From contig DBWC01000047.1 in assembly GCA_002308615.1 (NCBI GenBank), positions 1 through 47,468 of the forward strand: DNA of 47,468 bases, written 5' to 3'. Made by a program: the position numbers and the translations under genes. This document shows, one piece after another, positions 1-7,426 of the stretch. Each line of letters begins with the position of its first letter. Positions within the stretch are counted from its first letter, which is position 1. The notes below the pieces were generated by a model, which was given only the letters and a program-made list of their open reading frames with translations, did no database searches and was not told the DNA's origin. The stretch comes from Clostridiales bacterium UBA1248 (GTDB taxonomy: Bacteria; Bacillota; Clostridia; Oscillospirales; CAG-272).

Positions 1-1049
1 GGCTTTTTGCCGTAGTAATATACGAAAGTGTCGAGATAGCTTACGGTATAGAACGCCGGAAGCTCCTGCAGAAGATACGGATGCTCAAAACCCGAGAAAT
101 CCACGAATCTGTTGTCCACGCGGATGATGCTTCCGTCAAGCGTATACGTGTTCTCCATATACGACGGCGTAAGAGAGCCGTTCAGCGCCCAGTCCTTCGC
201 CTGAGTTTTTACACAGACCGAATCCGCGTCTATCTCAAGATCAATAAGACGCGACGGAGTCCCCGCGACGTCGCCGCCCTGTACCGGGTTGTAGTTCCAT
301 TTTGCGCCGTTGAACACGCCGGGATCGTATACGCCTTCGATTTCCGGCGTGCCGTAGTACGACTGCTGTACGAGTCTGCCGGTGTCGTGCTGGTTTATCA
401 GGTTCTCAAGCCCTTCGACCTTGCAGCGCTTGTCCGATATATACGATATTCCGCCGCCCCACGCAAGCCTGATGCCGAGGCGCAGATCGCCGTTTTCGAT
501 ATAGAAGTTGCCGTCCGCGTCGGTCGCGGGGAGCTGCACGCTTTCGGTCGTTATTTTTCCGAGCCCGAAACCGTACGTCCCGGGCAAAAGCGGAGAGACC
601 TCCGCGTAAGCTATCCCGTCAGCAGATCCGCCGGACAAAAAGCCGCTGATCAGACCGCGGAAATCCCCGTTTCCGGAAGCTTCGAGAAAGAACCGCTCGA
701 CTGACGTTTCATCGCCTTTTTTCAGCGCGACGTCTATCACGCACGGCGCAGTGCAGCTGTATCCGATCCGGATGCGGTTGAAAGGAGCGCCGGCTTTCAC
801 GTCTGTCAACGTGAACTTTACGGTTCCGTCCGAATAATACATACCGTCCCTTTCTTCATATTTACCCGATACCTCGTATATTTTCCCCTCCGCGGTCACG
901 GCGTCCGTATCCGTAACGGGCACGCTTTCCGTATCCGTAACGGGCGCGGTTTCGGTTCCGCCCCCGCATGACGGCAGTGTTATGAGCGCTGCCGCGGCGA
1001 GCGCCGGCGCGAGAAACTTTTTTATTGTTTTTGAAACGTTCGTTTTCAT
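1..1049 (-). CDS. Secreted lipoprotein, putative carbohydrate-active protein (C-terminus outside window)
   Basis: Only the first 349 codons are present; the frame runs open through the window edge. The start ATG follows a GGGAGGCGACGT ribosome site. Residues 1-28 are a lipoprotein signal peptide ending in lipobox LPSC (Cys28), so the mature protein should be tethered outside the cytoplasmic membrane. A short linker with a duplicated PVTDTE-like unit follows, encoded by two near-identical 20-bp direct repeats. The rest is rich in aromatic and beta-strand sequence. Around residues 210-228 lies HDTGRLVQQSYYG, a motif I associate from memory with large secreted glycan-binding or glycan-cleaving beta-sandwich proteins; no family can be assigned with certainty. 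A substrate cannot be named. Confidence 0.75.
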   Translation of the reverse strand, partial: MKTNVSKTIKKFLAPALAAAALITLPSCGGGTETAPVTDTESVPVTDTDAVTAEGKIYEVSGKYEERDGMYYSDGTVKFTLTDVKAGAPFNRIRIGYSCTAPCVIDVALKKGDETSVERFFLEASGNGDFRGLISGFLSGGSADGIAYAEVSPLLPGTYGFGLGKITTESVQLPATDADGNFYIENGDLRLGIRLAWGGGISYISDKRCKVEGLENLINQHDTGRLVQQSYYGTPEIEGVYDPGVFNGAKWNYNPVQGGDVAGTPSRLIDLEIDADSVCVKTQAKDWALNGSLTPSYMENTYTLDGSIIRVDNRFVDFSGFEHPYLLQELPAFYTVSYLDTFVYYYGKK

Positions 1050-1153
1050 ACGTCGCCTCCCGGTCAACCTGTTCTCCATTATGTATTCTACCATATATTT
1101 CCGGTATCGTCAAGAGCGTATCCGTTACGAGCGGTTAATTTTATGATAACGAA

Positions 1154-1177
1154 AACGGCGCCGCGCGCGGTGCCGTT
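1154..1177 (-). terminator. GC-rich palindrome, probable intrinsic terminator
   Basis: A 24-bp near-perfect palindrome (AACGGCGCCGCG paired with CGCGGTGCCGTT, one G-T pair) is followed on the minus strand by TTTTCGTT. It lies between the minus-strand gene at 1834-2175 and the lipoprotein starting at 1049, so it would stop read-through into the latter. Confidence 0.55.
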
Positions 1178-1480
1178 GCATATCGCGTTTTATTCGGTCT
1201 TCATCGGGAAAAGCCTGCAATATAGCTTTTTTCGTAGTTTGCAAAAATAGCTTCTATTGTTCACTCTCTTTTATCCTGTTTCGATTCAAACATTTTTATC
1301 CTCCGGGGTCTCTCTATCGAGTTCTATTTCGACTCAAACCAGAGGCTTTTTTCTGATTCGATTCGGAATCAAATTAGAATCTTCCATCTTCTTCTGATTC
1401 AGAACTCTATCTCCTAATTCGGAGTTAAAACAGATAAATACGGAATATCTTCGTCGTTTTCTCTTCAAATTCTGATTTTA

Positions 1481-1636
1481 TCGGATCTTTTTCGGATAAG
1501 AAAAAGACCCTGTTTTCACAAGGTCTTTATTGGATTTATTTGGATTTTTCTCTTTAATTCTTTCTCGATTCAGATTCGGAACAGGATAAAATGGAGTGAA
1601 CCAAATCGGGGGGAAAGAGGATAAAGAGAGTTGGAC
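1481..1636 (-). repeat. Interspersed ~160-bp repeat, copy A
   Basis: Near-identical to the segments at 11683-11846 and 12098-12257, all in the same orientation. Read on the minus strand, a conserved CT-rich half containing CCCCCCGATTTGGTTCACTC is followed by a 10-bp stem hairpin (AAAGACCTTG, loop, CAGGGTCTTT) and a T-rich tail. That is the layout of an intrinsic terminator. Copy A lies about 200 bp downstream of the minus-strand gene at 1834-2175. It differs from the other two copies mainly by a one-base length difference and substitutions just before the hairpin. Confidence 0.85.
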
Positions 1637-1833
1637 GGAGACATAGTATATAGACCTTGTACGGTCAGTATAACTCATTAAACCGGATTTTTCAAGCGGT
1701 TTTGACCGAAATATACGAATTGTTTACAAACAGATATATCGACCGGTAAAAGGGCATGGCAATTATCCACATCTTTAATAGGGCCGTTTCCTGATTCATT
1801 TATGCTATTATTCACTGTTCCTTATCATTTAAT

Positions 1834-2175
1834 TTAGCTTTCTTTATTCTTATTTTCATCGCTGTATTTATATATTCCCCGATGCACATAATAGTCTTTT
1901 AGCTCTTGGCACTGATCGTCCGACAGAATTCTCTCTCGTATACAGAATCTGATCTCACAATCGATCTCCGTACGGTAGCAGTCCTCACAATCGCCGTCTC
2001 TTTCGTTGATGCAGATCATGAAATCGTCGATCGCTTTTTCCAACTCTTCCGGAATCGGATAAGAAATATTCAGTTTTTTATACGGGACGTTATGCGGATT
2101 AAAATAGCCTTTTTTATTCGCTGTGTAAACCGTTGTTGTTTTTTCCTTGTTAATCTCCGGCAAATTGCTGTTCAT
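1834..2175 (-). CDS. Small cysteine-rich hypothetical protein
   Basis: 113 residues. The start is well supported by an AAGGAG ribosome site 9 bases upstream of the ATG. The protein is soluble and charged. Residues ~58-82 contain five cysteines in the pattern C-x2-C-x6-C-x4-C after an earlier C (DCEDCYRTEIDCEIRFC), which could bind a metal, but no known zinc-finger family is recognised. It lies 83 bp downstream of the dehydrogenase/recombinase pair on the same strand and shares their low GC, so it is probably cargo of the same acquired segment. Function unknown. Confidence 0.65.
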   Translation of the reverse strand: MNSNLPEINKEKTTTVYTANKKGYFNPHNVPYKKLNISYPIPEELEKAIDDFMICINERDGDCEDCYRTEIDCEIRFCIRERILSDDQCQELKDYYVHRGIYKYSDENKNKES

Positions 2176-2258
2176 TTTTTTTGTTTCTCCTTCAATCTTC
2201 TACTTACAGAATTTTATATTGGCAAATACTGTTCCCGCTTACCTAAAATAGCATACTG

Positions 2259-2981
2259 TCATATCGTATTACCGCCTAAAACCCAGCCGTTGTCACCGTG
2301 ATATATCATCAGTTTCGTCATACCGCCGTCGATACAGAGATTTTCACCTGTTATAAATCCGGCTTTATCGGAGCAGAGGAAAAGCACGGCGGAAGCTATG
2401 TCAAGCGGATTTCCGACTCTGCCGACGGGTTGCTGATACGCGTCGGGACCTTCATATACGCGGTACGCGGTATCTATCCAACCCGGGGATATGGAATTTA
2501 CTCTGATCTTTCCGGCAAAGCTGACGGCGAGCGCGTGCGTCAGAGCCGAAATACCGCCCTTTGCCGCCGTGTAGCTTTCCGTCTGCGGCTGGCTCATTCT
2601 GTCGCGTGAAGATGATATATTGATTATCGAACCGCCGTCGGTAAAATACGGCGCAAACAGTTTTGACAGATAAAACGGAGCCGTAACCCCGACAGAGAGC
2701 GCATATGAAAATTCTTCGTAGGAACACGAATCTATACCTTTCATAAGCGGCGGCGCGTTGTTGATCAGATAATCTATTTGACCGAACTTTGCGATAACGC
2801 TTTCGGCAAAGGCTTCAATCACGGTTTTATCGCCTATATCGCCGATAAAGTGATCTCCGGGCATAGTGTCGATAACAGCAACGGAAGCTCCGTTTTTCTC
2901 AAACTCATCTGCGATACACTTCCCTATACCGCACGCGCCGCCCGTTATTACAGCGACTTTATTTTTAAATTCAATATTCAT
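2259..2981 (-). CDS. Short-chain dehydrogenase/reductase (SDR)
   Basis: A classical SDR of 240 residues, NAD(P)-dependent oxidoreductase of unknown substrate. It shows the TGGACGIG cofactor loop (residues 13-20), the NNA motif after strand 4, and the Ser-Tyr-Lys catalytic set (NISSS, then YTAAK with Tyr137 and Lys141). SPGWIDT follows, and IDGG lies near the C-terminus. I chose the ATG giving MNIEFKNKVAVITGG because it matches the usual SDR N-terminus; a GTG/ATG pair at 3005/3002 would add seven or eight residues. The gene begins 1-25 bp after the recombinase stop, so the two are probably co-transcribed. An SDR following a recombinase is unusual for a housekeeping locus and suggests cargo. 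Confidence 0.9.
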   Translation of the reverse strand: MNIEFKNKVAVITGGACGIGKCIADEFEKNGASVAVIDTMPGDHFIGDIGDKTVIEAFAESVIAKFGQIDYLINNAPPLMKGIDSCSYEEFSYALSVGVTAPFYLSKLFAPYFTDGGSIINISSSRDRMSQPQTESYTAAKGGISALTHALAVSFAGKIRVNSISPGWIDTAYRVYEGPDAYQQPVGRVGNPLDIASAVLFLCSDKAGFITGENLCIDGGMTKLMIYHGDNGWVLGGNTI

Positions 2982-3006
2982 ACGATTTTCCGCTTTCTGC
3001 ATCACT

Positions 3007-3609
3007 TTATTGTTCGTTTGCTATTCTTATGTATTTGTAAACCGTCCCGCGGGAGCATTCAAGGATCCTTGACATTTCGGTTACGGTCAGTTGATTGTTC
3101 TTATATCTGTTATATGCTTTCCAAAAGTTAGCAGGAATGTCGTCGGCGGTTGTTTGAGGTCTTCCGATCTTTTTTCCTTTAGCGACAGCATTCTTCATAC
3201 CGGATCGTACACGTTCGCTGATGATATCACGTTCCATTTCGGCAAAGACCGCCCACATCATAAGCATACCTTTAGTCATAGCGTCGATATCGTCGGCGCG
3301 GCAATCGACGCAAAAAGTTCCTATTATTAACCGGAGTTTTTTATTTTGGATCAAAGAAAGAATTTCGCAAAGATGCTGCGTTGAACGGGACAGTCGAGAC
3401 ACCTCGGTAGATATGATCGTATCACCCGGCTGAACAATATTAAGGAGCTTTGTAAGCTCAGGCCGATTCGTTTTTGCTCCGGACTCATACTCCCAATATA
3501 TATGAGCGTCATCTTCAACACCGAGTTTTAAAAGATCTCTTTTTTGTCTGTCTATATCCTGTCTCAATTCCGACGTGCTGCACCGTGCGTAACCGTAAAT
3601 AACTCCCAC
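3007..3609 (-). CDS. Small serine recombinase (resolvase/invertase family)
   Basis: 200 residues, the usual size for small resolvases and invertases. The N-terminal catalytic domain begins MGVIYGYARCSTS with nucleophile Ser11. It contains SRLSRS with the conserved arginines, then the long E-helix (ERDIISERVRSGM) and the GRP hinge. A C-terminal helix-turn-helix follows (LTVTEMSRILECSRGTVYKYI region). Start: a TTG at 3612 is in frame, but the AGGAGG site lies 5 bases before the GTG at 3609, so GTG is preferred. Known members catalyse site-specific inversion, resolution or transposition; which applies here cannot be told. An inverted repeat just upstream overlaps its promoter and could be both crossover subsite and autoregulatory operator. 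Confidence 0.92.
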   Translation of the reverse strand: MGVIYGYARCSTSELRQDIDRQKRDLLKLGVEDDAHIYWEYESGAKTNRPELTKLLNIVQPGDTIISTEVSRLSRSTQHLCEILSLIQNKKLRLIIGTFCVDCRADDIDAMTKGMLMMWAVFAEMERDIISERVRSGMKNAVAKGKKIGRPQTTADDIPANFWKAYNRYKNNQLTVTEMSRILECSRGTVYKYIRIANEQ

Positions 3610-3623
3610 CAAAGCCTCCTTGA

Positions 3624-3657
3624 TGTTTACAAAACGGTATATTTTGTTTTGTGAACA
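3624..3657. promoter_or_regulatory. Inverted repeat, candidate recombinase site and operator
   Basis: TGTTTACAAAAC (3624-3635) and GTTTTGTGAACA (3646-3657) form a 12-bp inverted repeat with 11 matches around a 10-bp AT-rich spacer. This is the size and layout of a small serine recombinase subsite. It sits where recombinase transcription would begin and touches the -10 box. Confidence 0.55.
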
Positions 3658-3685
3658 TTATACCCCGCTTTTTCGGGTTTTTCAA
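3657..3685 (-). promoter_or_regulatory. Sigma-A-type promoter of the recombinase-SDR unit
   Basis: On the minus strand, TTGAAA (3685-3680), a 17-base spacer and a perfect TATAAT (3662-3657) lie about 50 bp before the recombinase start. Confidence 0.65.
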
Positions 3686-3769
3686 GGTGTGTATTGTAAA
3701 TAAAAAAGTGTCTTCAAAAAGATTTGTTTTTGTGACGCTTTATTGATTTGATAACATAATAGATAAAAC

Positions 3770-3798
3770 AAGCCGGATTCACTATGACCCGGCTTTTT
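3770..3798. terminator. Hairpin, possible bidirectional terminator
   Basis: AAGCCGG and CCGGCTT pair over a 12-base loop, followed on the plus strand by TTT and on the minus strand by GTTTT. No gene ends beside it now, so it may belong to a lost gene. Confidence 0.45.
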
Positions 3799-3886
3799 AT
3801 GTTCGTTTTTTTCTTTGAAATGTCATTAATCAGATTATCATAAGGAGAATTTTTCAAATTGTTTTGAGATATTATAGGATATATAC

Positions 3887-3914
3887 TTGAAAAAAATATT
3901 ATTTGTGATATAAT
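3887..3914 (+). promoter_or_regulatory. Sigma-A-type promoter
   Basis: TTGAAA, a 16-base spacer and a perfect TATAAT precede the helicase remnant. This promoter may originally have driven the helicase and now drive the DUF362 gene. Confidence 0.5.
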
Positions 3915-3984
3915 ATTAAATGGGTTATAATATAGTTTTGTCTTCAAGCAAAGTGTAGGTATAAATGGTTGGTAGGTATATATT

Positions 3985-4158
3985 GTGGAGTTAATTGATA
4001 ACACTTCCAAAACGCTGAGGGATGATTTGGCAGATGAAATTAAAGAAGGCAGCAAGCTATCGGTTGCAGCTGCGTGCTTTTCTATTTACGCTTTTCAGGA
4101 ACTAAAAAGTGAGTTTATGATTATGATAGAAAATAAAAGTAGAGAAGGAGAACCATAA
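3985..4158 (+). pseudogene. 5' remnant of a SNF2-type helicase gene
   Basis: An open frame of 57 codons from a GTG reads VELIDNTSKTLRDDLADEIK and then GSKLSVAAACFSIYAFQELK. From memory this closely matches the N-terminus of large SNF2/DEAD-like helicases carrying a phospholipase-D-like segment, found on mobile and defence loci, which often begin MELIDN and contain GSKLSIAAACFSIYAF. After about 44 residues the similarity stops and the frame ends in TAA that overlaps the ATG of the next gene by one base (TAATG). The rest of a helicase of roughly 1000 residues is absent, so this is a truncated relic, unless the short product has been retained. Confidence 0.7.
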
Positions 4159-5201
4159 TGAATGTAAGTAAACCGACGCCCGGAAAAGACGGCAACAAGT
4201 ACGTACCTTTTGAAAAGCGTACGGGAGAAAGCTCAACAGTTTTCTTTACGCGCGATCTGTCCGAGAACGGGCTGAAAAAAGTATTTGACAAAGTAAGCTC
4301 GGTGCTGTGCGGAAAAATTGCGGTAAAACTGCATACAGGCGAAGCGCAGGGACCGAACATAATTCCGCGTCCATGGGTAAAGGAGTTGTTCGCCTCACGT
4401 CTGCAGAACGCGTCGATCATTGAGACAAACACGTATTACGAAGGCAGCCGCTACACTACCGAGGCTCATCGTAAGACGCTTGAGATCAACGGCTGGACTT
4501 TTTGCCCGGTAGATATAACCGACAGCGACGGCGTCGCCGTGCTTCCCGTCAAAGGCGGCAAATGGTTTTCCGAGATGCACGTCGGCAAAAGTATGCTTGA
4601 TTACGACTCTCTTCTTGTCCTGACGCATTTCAAGGGGCATATGATGGGCGGCTTCGGGGGAAGCAACAAAAACATCGGTATCGGATGCGCGGACGGACGG
4701 ATCGGCAAGGCGGAGATACATACCGCTGTCGGCTCGGATAATATGTGGAGCATTGCCGAAGAGGAGTTGATGGAGCGTATAAGCGAAAGCACAAAGGCGA
4801 CGATAGATTATTTTGCGCCGCACGTCTGCTATATAAACGTTATGCGCAATATGTCCGTTTCCTGTGACTGCGAAGGTCCGGAGGCGGAGCCTGTCGTCAC
4901 GCCGGACGTGGGAATCCTTGCGTCGCTTGATATTCTGTCCGTTGACAACGCGTGTATGGATCTGATATATAATCTTCCGGACGGCGGCGGAAAAGCTCTT
5001 GTCGAAAGGGTCGAATCCCGTCACGGACTGCGTCAGCTCAGCTATATGAAAGAGCTCGGCATGGGCAACGACCGTTATACGCTGATAGACGTTGACAACG
5101 GCGACGCAGTCGTCACAGCCGCCGAAGCGGTAAAAGACGTAAAACCGGGATGGAGACCGGATCGCTATAACACTTTCTTAGGACGCAACAGGCGCGGATA
5201 G
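4158..5201 (+). CDS. DUF362 domain protein (putative iron-sulfur protein)
   Basis: 347 residues matching the DUF362 family through its whole length: KLHTGEAQGPNIIPR near residue 56, THFKGHMMGGFGGSNKN at about 156, and SCDCEGPEAEPVVTPDVGIL at about 235, followed by an LSVDNACMDL segment. DUF362 proteins are cytoplasmic, often linked to ferredoxin-like modules; their reaction is not established. Only part of the usual cysteine set is visible here (CDC and scattered cysteines), and there is no separate CxxCxxC ferredoxin motif. The start is fixed by GAGAAGGAGAACC. The first base overlaps the stop of the helicase remnant, so the upstream region was rebuilt by that event. Confidence 0.9.
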   Translation: MNVSKPTPGKDGNKYVPFEKRTGESSTVFFTRDLSENGLKKVFDKVSSVLCGKIAVKLHTGEAQGPNIIPRPWVKELFASRLQNASIIETNTYYEGSRYTTEAHRKTLEINGWTFCPVDITDSDGVAVLPVKGGKWFSEMHVGKSMLDYDSLLVLTHFKGHMMGGFGGSNKNIGIGCADGRIGKAEIHTAVGSDNMWSIAEEELMERISESTKATIDYFAPHVCYINVMRNMSVSCDCEGPEAEPVVTPDVGILASLDILSVDNACMDLIYNLPDGGGKALVERVESRHGLRQLSYMKELGMGNDRYTLIDVDNGDAVVTAAEAVKDVKPGWRPDRYNTFLGRNRRG

Positions 5202-5221
5202 GAAACGGAAGGAAAAGTATA

Positions 5222-6103
5222 ATGAGCCGGTGCGAAATTGTGAAGAAGATTATAATTTTGCTGCTTTTGCTCCCTGCTGTAATAAGTATCAGCGCATGCG
5301 GCGGCGGAAACGGAGGCATAACCGAAATGAATACTGATACAACCGGCGACGTGCTTTTGCCAACGACCAGCCAACTTGACGATGAAACAACAGCAAAGCC
5401 GGGATCATATACTCAGATATCTCAGGAAGAAGCCAAAGAGATGATGAAAAAGAACAACGGGCACGTTATCGTTGACGTGCGCCGTCAGGACGAGTATGAT
5501 GAAGGACATATCCCCGGAGCGATACTCATACCAAACGAAAGCATCGGAACGGAAAAGCCGGAAGAACTGCCGGATCTTGATCAGATAATTCTCGTTTACT
5601 GCAGAAGCGGCAGAAGAAGCAAGGAGGCGGCGCAGAAGCTGTTCGATATGGGATATACGCATATTTATGAATTTGGCGGAATAATAGACTGGACGGGAGA
5701 CATTGTGAAAGACGAAATAACTGAACCTGTAGCGCCAACGTGCGTGCTTGTTATAAAAGTCGGAGAAAAGCTGTTTTACGCAAACCTTGAGGACAATTCG
5801 TCTGCAAAGGCGCTTGTTGAAAAACTGAATTCCGGACCGATCACCGTGGATATGCATGACTACGGTAGCTTTGAAAAGGTGGGCGAGCTCCCGTGGGAAC
5901 TGCCGCGAAACGATGAGAATATAACGACAGTGCCCGGAGATATTATCCTCTATCTCGGAAAGCGTATTGTCATTTACTACGACGAGAACACATGGGATTT
6001 CACGCGGATTGCAAAGATTGAAAACACAAGCAAGGATGAACTACTCGCCGCGCTCGGCGACGGAAACGTATCGGTATCGTTTTATCTGGAGTGGAGTGAA
6101 TGA
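5222..6103 (+). CDS. Lipoprotein with rhodanese and cyclophilin-like domains
   Basis: 293 residues. A signal peptide ends in lipobox ISAC (Cys26), then a Thr-rich linker. Residues 64-165 are a rhodanese domain: VIVDVRRQDEYDEGHIPGA, then the active loop CRSGRRS with Cys127. Residues 172-293 match the cyclophilin-like fold family (SSAKALVEKL, GELPWELP, GDIILYLGKRIVIYY). Rhodanese domains carry a persulfide on the loop cysteine; the second domain has no settled reaction. The two domains on one anchored polypeptide suggest an extracytoplasmic sulfur or redox role, which is inference. Ribosome site GGAAGGA 8 bases upstream; 20 bp after the DUF362 gene, so probably one operon. Confidence 0.9.
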   Translation: MSRCEIVKKIIILLLLLPAVISISACGGGNGGITEMNTDTTGDVLLPTTSQLDDETTAKPGSYTQISQEEAKEMMKKNNGHVIVDVRRQDEYDEGHIPGAILIPNESIGTEKPEELPDLDQIILVYCRSGRRSKEAAQKLFDMGYTHIYEFGGIIDWTGDIVKDEITEPVAPTCVLVIKVGEKLFYANLEDNSSAKALVEKLNSGPITVDMHDYGSFEKVGELPWELPRNDENITTVPGDIILYLGKRIVIYYDENTWDFTRIAKIENTSKDELLAALGDGNVSVSFYLEWSE

Positions 6104-6136
6104 GCCGATGAAAAAACAGATCAAAACAACGATATT

Positions 6137-6760
6137 ATGAAACTATATGAATTCGGCGACGCAGGCGCCGATACCGTTCTTATTCAGCCGGTGGACGATC
6201 ACGACCTTTCGGGCATCGAAAACGAGGTCGCGCTCATCGCCGCGAACTGCGGTAAAAGCTTTCGCCTGATCGCGGTCAAAATCGACAACTGGAATACCGA
6301 TCTTTCGCCGTGGAAAGCGCCCGCCGTGTTTGGAAAAGATGATTTCGGCGGCGGCGCGGAAGAAACGCTCGCGGGAATACTGAAGCTCTGTTCGGACGTG
6401 AGCAAAACGTATTATATCGGCGGCTATTCGCTCGCGGGACTTTTCGCGCTTTGGGCGGCGTACCGGACGGACGTTTTCAAAGGCGTCGCGGCAGCGTCCC
6501 CGTCGATGTGGTTCCCGGGCTTTGCGGATTATATGAATGAGAATGAGATCAAAACCGGCGCTGTCTATCTCAGTCTCGGCGACAAGGAAGAAAAAGCGCG
6601 CAATCCCGTTATGGCGACGGTCGGCGACAGGATCCGCGAGGCGCACGCCATGCTCTCCGGACACGGCGTAAAATGTACGCTTGAATGGAACGAAGGCAAT
6701 CACTTCAAGGACACCGATATCCGCACGGCAAAGGCGTTTTCGTGGTTGATAAAGAATTGA
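6137..6760 (+). CDS. Alpha/beta hydrolase (esterase-like)
   Basis: 207 residues, cytoplasmic, no signal peptide. The nucleophile elbow is GGYSLAG with Ser98 (GxSxG), and the catalytic histidine is probably His189 in EGNHFKD. A candidate acid lies in LGDKEE (Asp149). The short size and absence of a cap domain fit small serine hydrolases related to predicted esterases. The substrate is unknown. It follows the rhodanese lipoprotein after 33 bp. No strong ribosome site is visible before the ATG, and a 10-codon open frame beginning ATGAAAAAACAG overlaps the start, so expression may depend on translational coupling. Confidence 0.85.
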   Translation: MKLYEFGDAGADTVLIQPVDDHDLSGIENEVALIAANCGKSFRLIAVKIDNWNTDLSPWKAPAVFGKDDFGGGAEETLAGILKLCSDVSKTYYIGGYSLAGLFALWAAYRTDVFKGVAAASPSMWFPGFADYMNENEIKTGAVYLSLGDKEEKARNPVMATVGDRIREAHAMLSGHGVKCTLEWNEGNHFKDTDIRTAKAFSWLIKN

Positions 6761-6796
6761 GAGCTCCCGACAAATCGGGATTTGCGGAGGTAATAC

Positions 6797-7426
6797 ATGG
6801 AACTGTACGAAACAATCAATCAAAGAAGAACCGTTAGAGAGTTTCTCGATAAAGAAGTCGATTTTGAAGCAATCAAACGTATTTTAGAGGCGGGCAATAA
6901 AGCACCGACCTGGAACCATAACCGTAACTGGAGCTATATCGTTCTGCGAACCGATGAAGAAAAAGAATACGCTTTCGATTACGCGAAAAAGATGGCGGAG
7001 AAATTCGACGCGGACAGATACCTGAATATGCCGAGACCGTACCCGGTAACGCTCGCGCAGAAAATGTACGGATACGCTGTCCCGAGACAGTTTACGATGC
7101 TGAAAAACGCGCCGTATGTTATCATCCCCGTTTTCAAATGCAAGGAACTGAACGGCGAATACGTTTCCAAACTGAATCCGTTCTCGACGATCTGGTGCGT
7201 GATCGAAAACATATTTCTCGCGGCGACAGCCGAAGGGCTTGGATGCTCCATGAGGATACCGCTGAACGAGGAACACGACATCGTAAAAGCGAAACTGAAA
7301 GTCCCGCCGACGTATATGATCCCCGTTTTTATCGGGATCGGATATACTGACCCGAACGAAACGGTACTTGAACAGAGTTATCCCGATTTGGAGAAACAAC
7401 TGCATTTCGGTAAATGGAAAAAATGA
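6797..7426 (+). CDS. Nitroreductase family protein
   Basis: 209 residues, an FMN-dependent NAD(P)H nitroreductase-type oxidoreductase. It shows the family N-terminus with the flavin-binding RRTVREF segment (residues 10-16), then KAPTWNHNRNW, and near residues 146-155 AEGLGCSMRIP, and it ends HFGKWKK, a common family ending. The start is set by GCGGAGG 7 bases upstream. A small hairpin (CCCGA/TCGGG) lies between the hydrolase stop and this start. Its TGA stop is followed in the same frame, with no intervening base, by an ACT-domain reading frame that has lost its start. Confidence 0.9.
   Translation: MELYETINQRRTVREFLDKEVDFEAIKRILEAGNKAPTWNHNRNWSYIVLRTDEEKEYAFDYAKKMAEKFDADRYLNMPRPYPVTLAQKMYGYAVPRQFTMLKNAPYVIIPVFKCKELNGEYVSKLNPFSTIWCVIENIFLAATAEGLGCSMRIPLNEEHDIVKAKLKVPPTYMIPVFIGIGYTDPNETVLEQSYPDLEKQLHFGKWKK

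Larger units (their letters stand above)
1050..1833. other. 784-bp non-coding stretch with terminator-like palindrome and repeat copy A
   Basis: No convincing gene. It holds a GC-rich palindrome near 1154, a degenerate region (about 1255-1480) rich in GATTC, GACTCAAAC and CAGAGGCT words that recur near 11930-11990, copy A of the interspersed repeat (1481-1636), and a TGTTTACAAA word at 1721 that matches the half-site next to the serine recombinase. The 66-codon open frame across copy A has no clear ribosome site and is not accepted as a gene. Confidence 0.6.
3610..3984. other. 375-bp AT-rich gap between recombinase and helicase remnant
   Basis: No gene is supported here; the 113-codon minus-strand frame over 3714-4055 is AT-rich noise overlapping the real remnant. 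The stretch carries the recombinase promoter and inverted repeat, a bidirectional hairpin at 3770-3798 and a plus-strand promoter at 3887-3914. Confidence 0.6.

Noticed and set aside
81..704. 207-codon plus-strand frame at the window start
   Set aside because: Antisense to the truncated lipoprotein, which has a signal peptide, lipobox and ribosome site.
1478..1678. 66-codon frame across repeat copy A
   Set aside because: The start lies outside the repeat with no ribosome site, and the matching frame is broken in copies B and C; recorded instead as repeat content.
3714..4055. 113-codon minus-strand frame
   Set aside because: AT-rich, no ribosome site, and it overlaps the recognisable helicase remnant on the other strand.
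7424..7426. Recoded TGA joining nitroreductase and ACT domain
   Set aside because: TGA is used as an ordinary stop by other intact genes here and the nitroreductase ends in its usual C-terminal motif; a deletion in the ACT gene explains the frame. Read-through is left only as a check.
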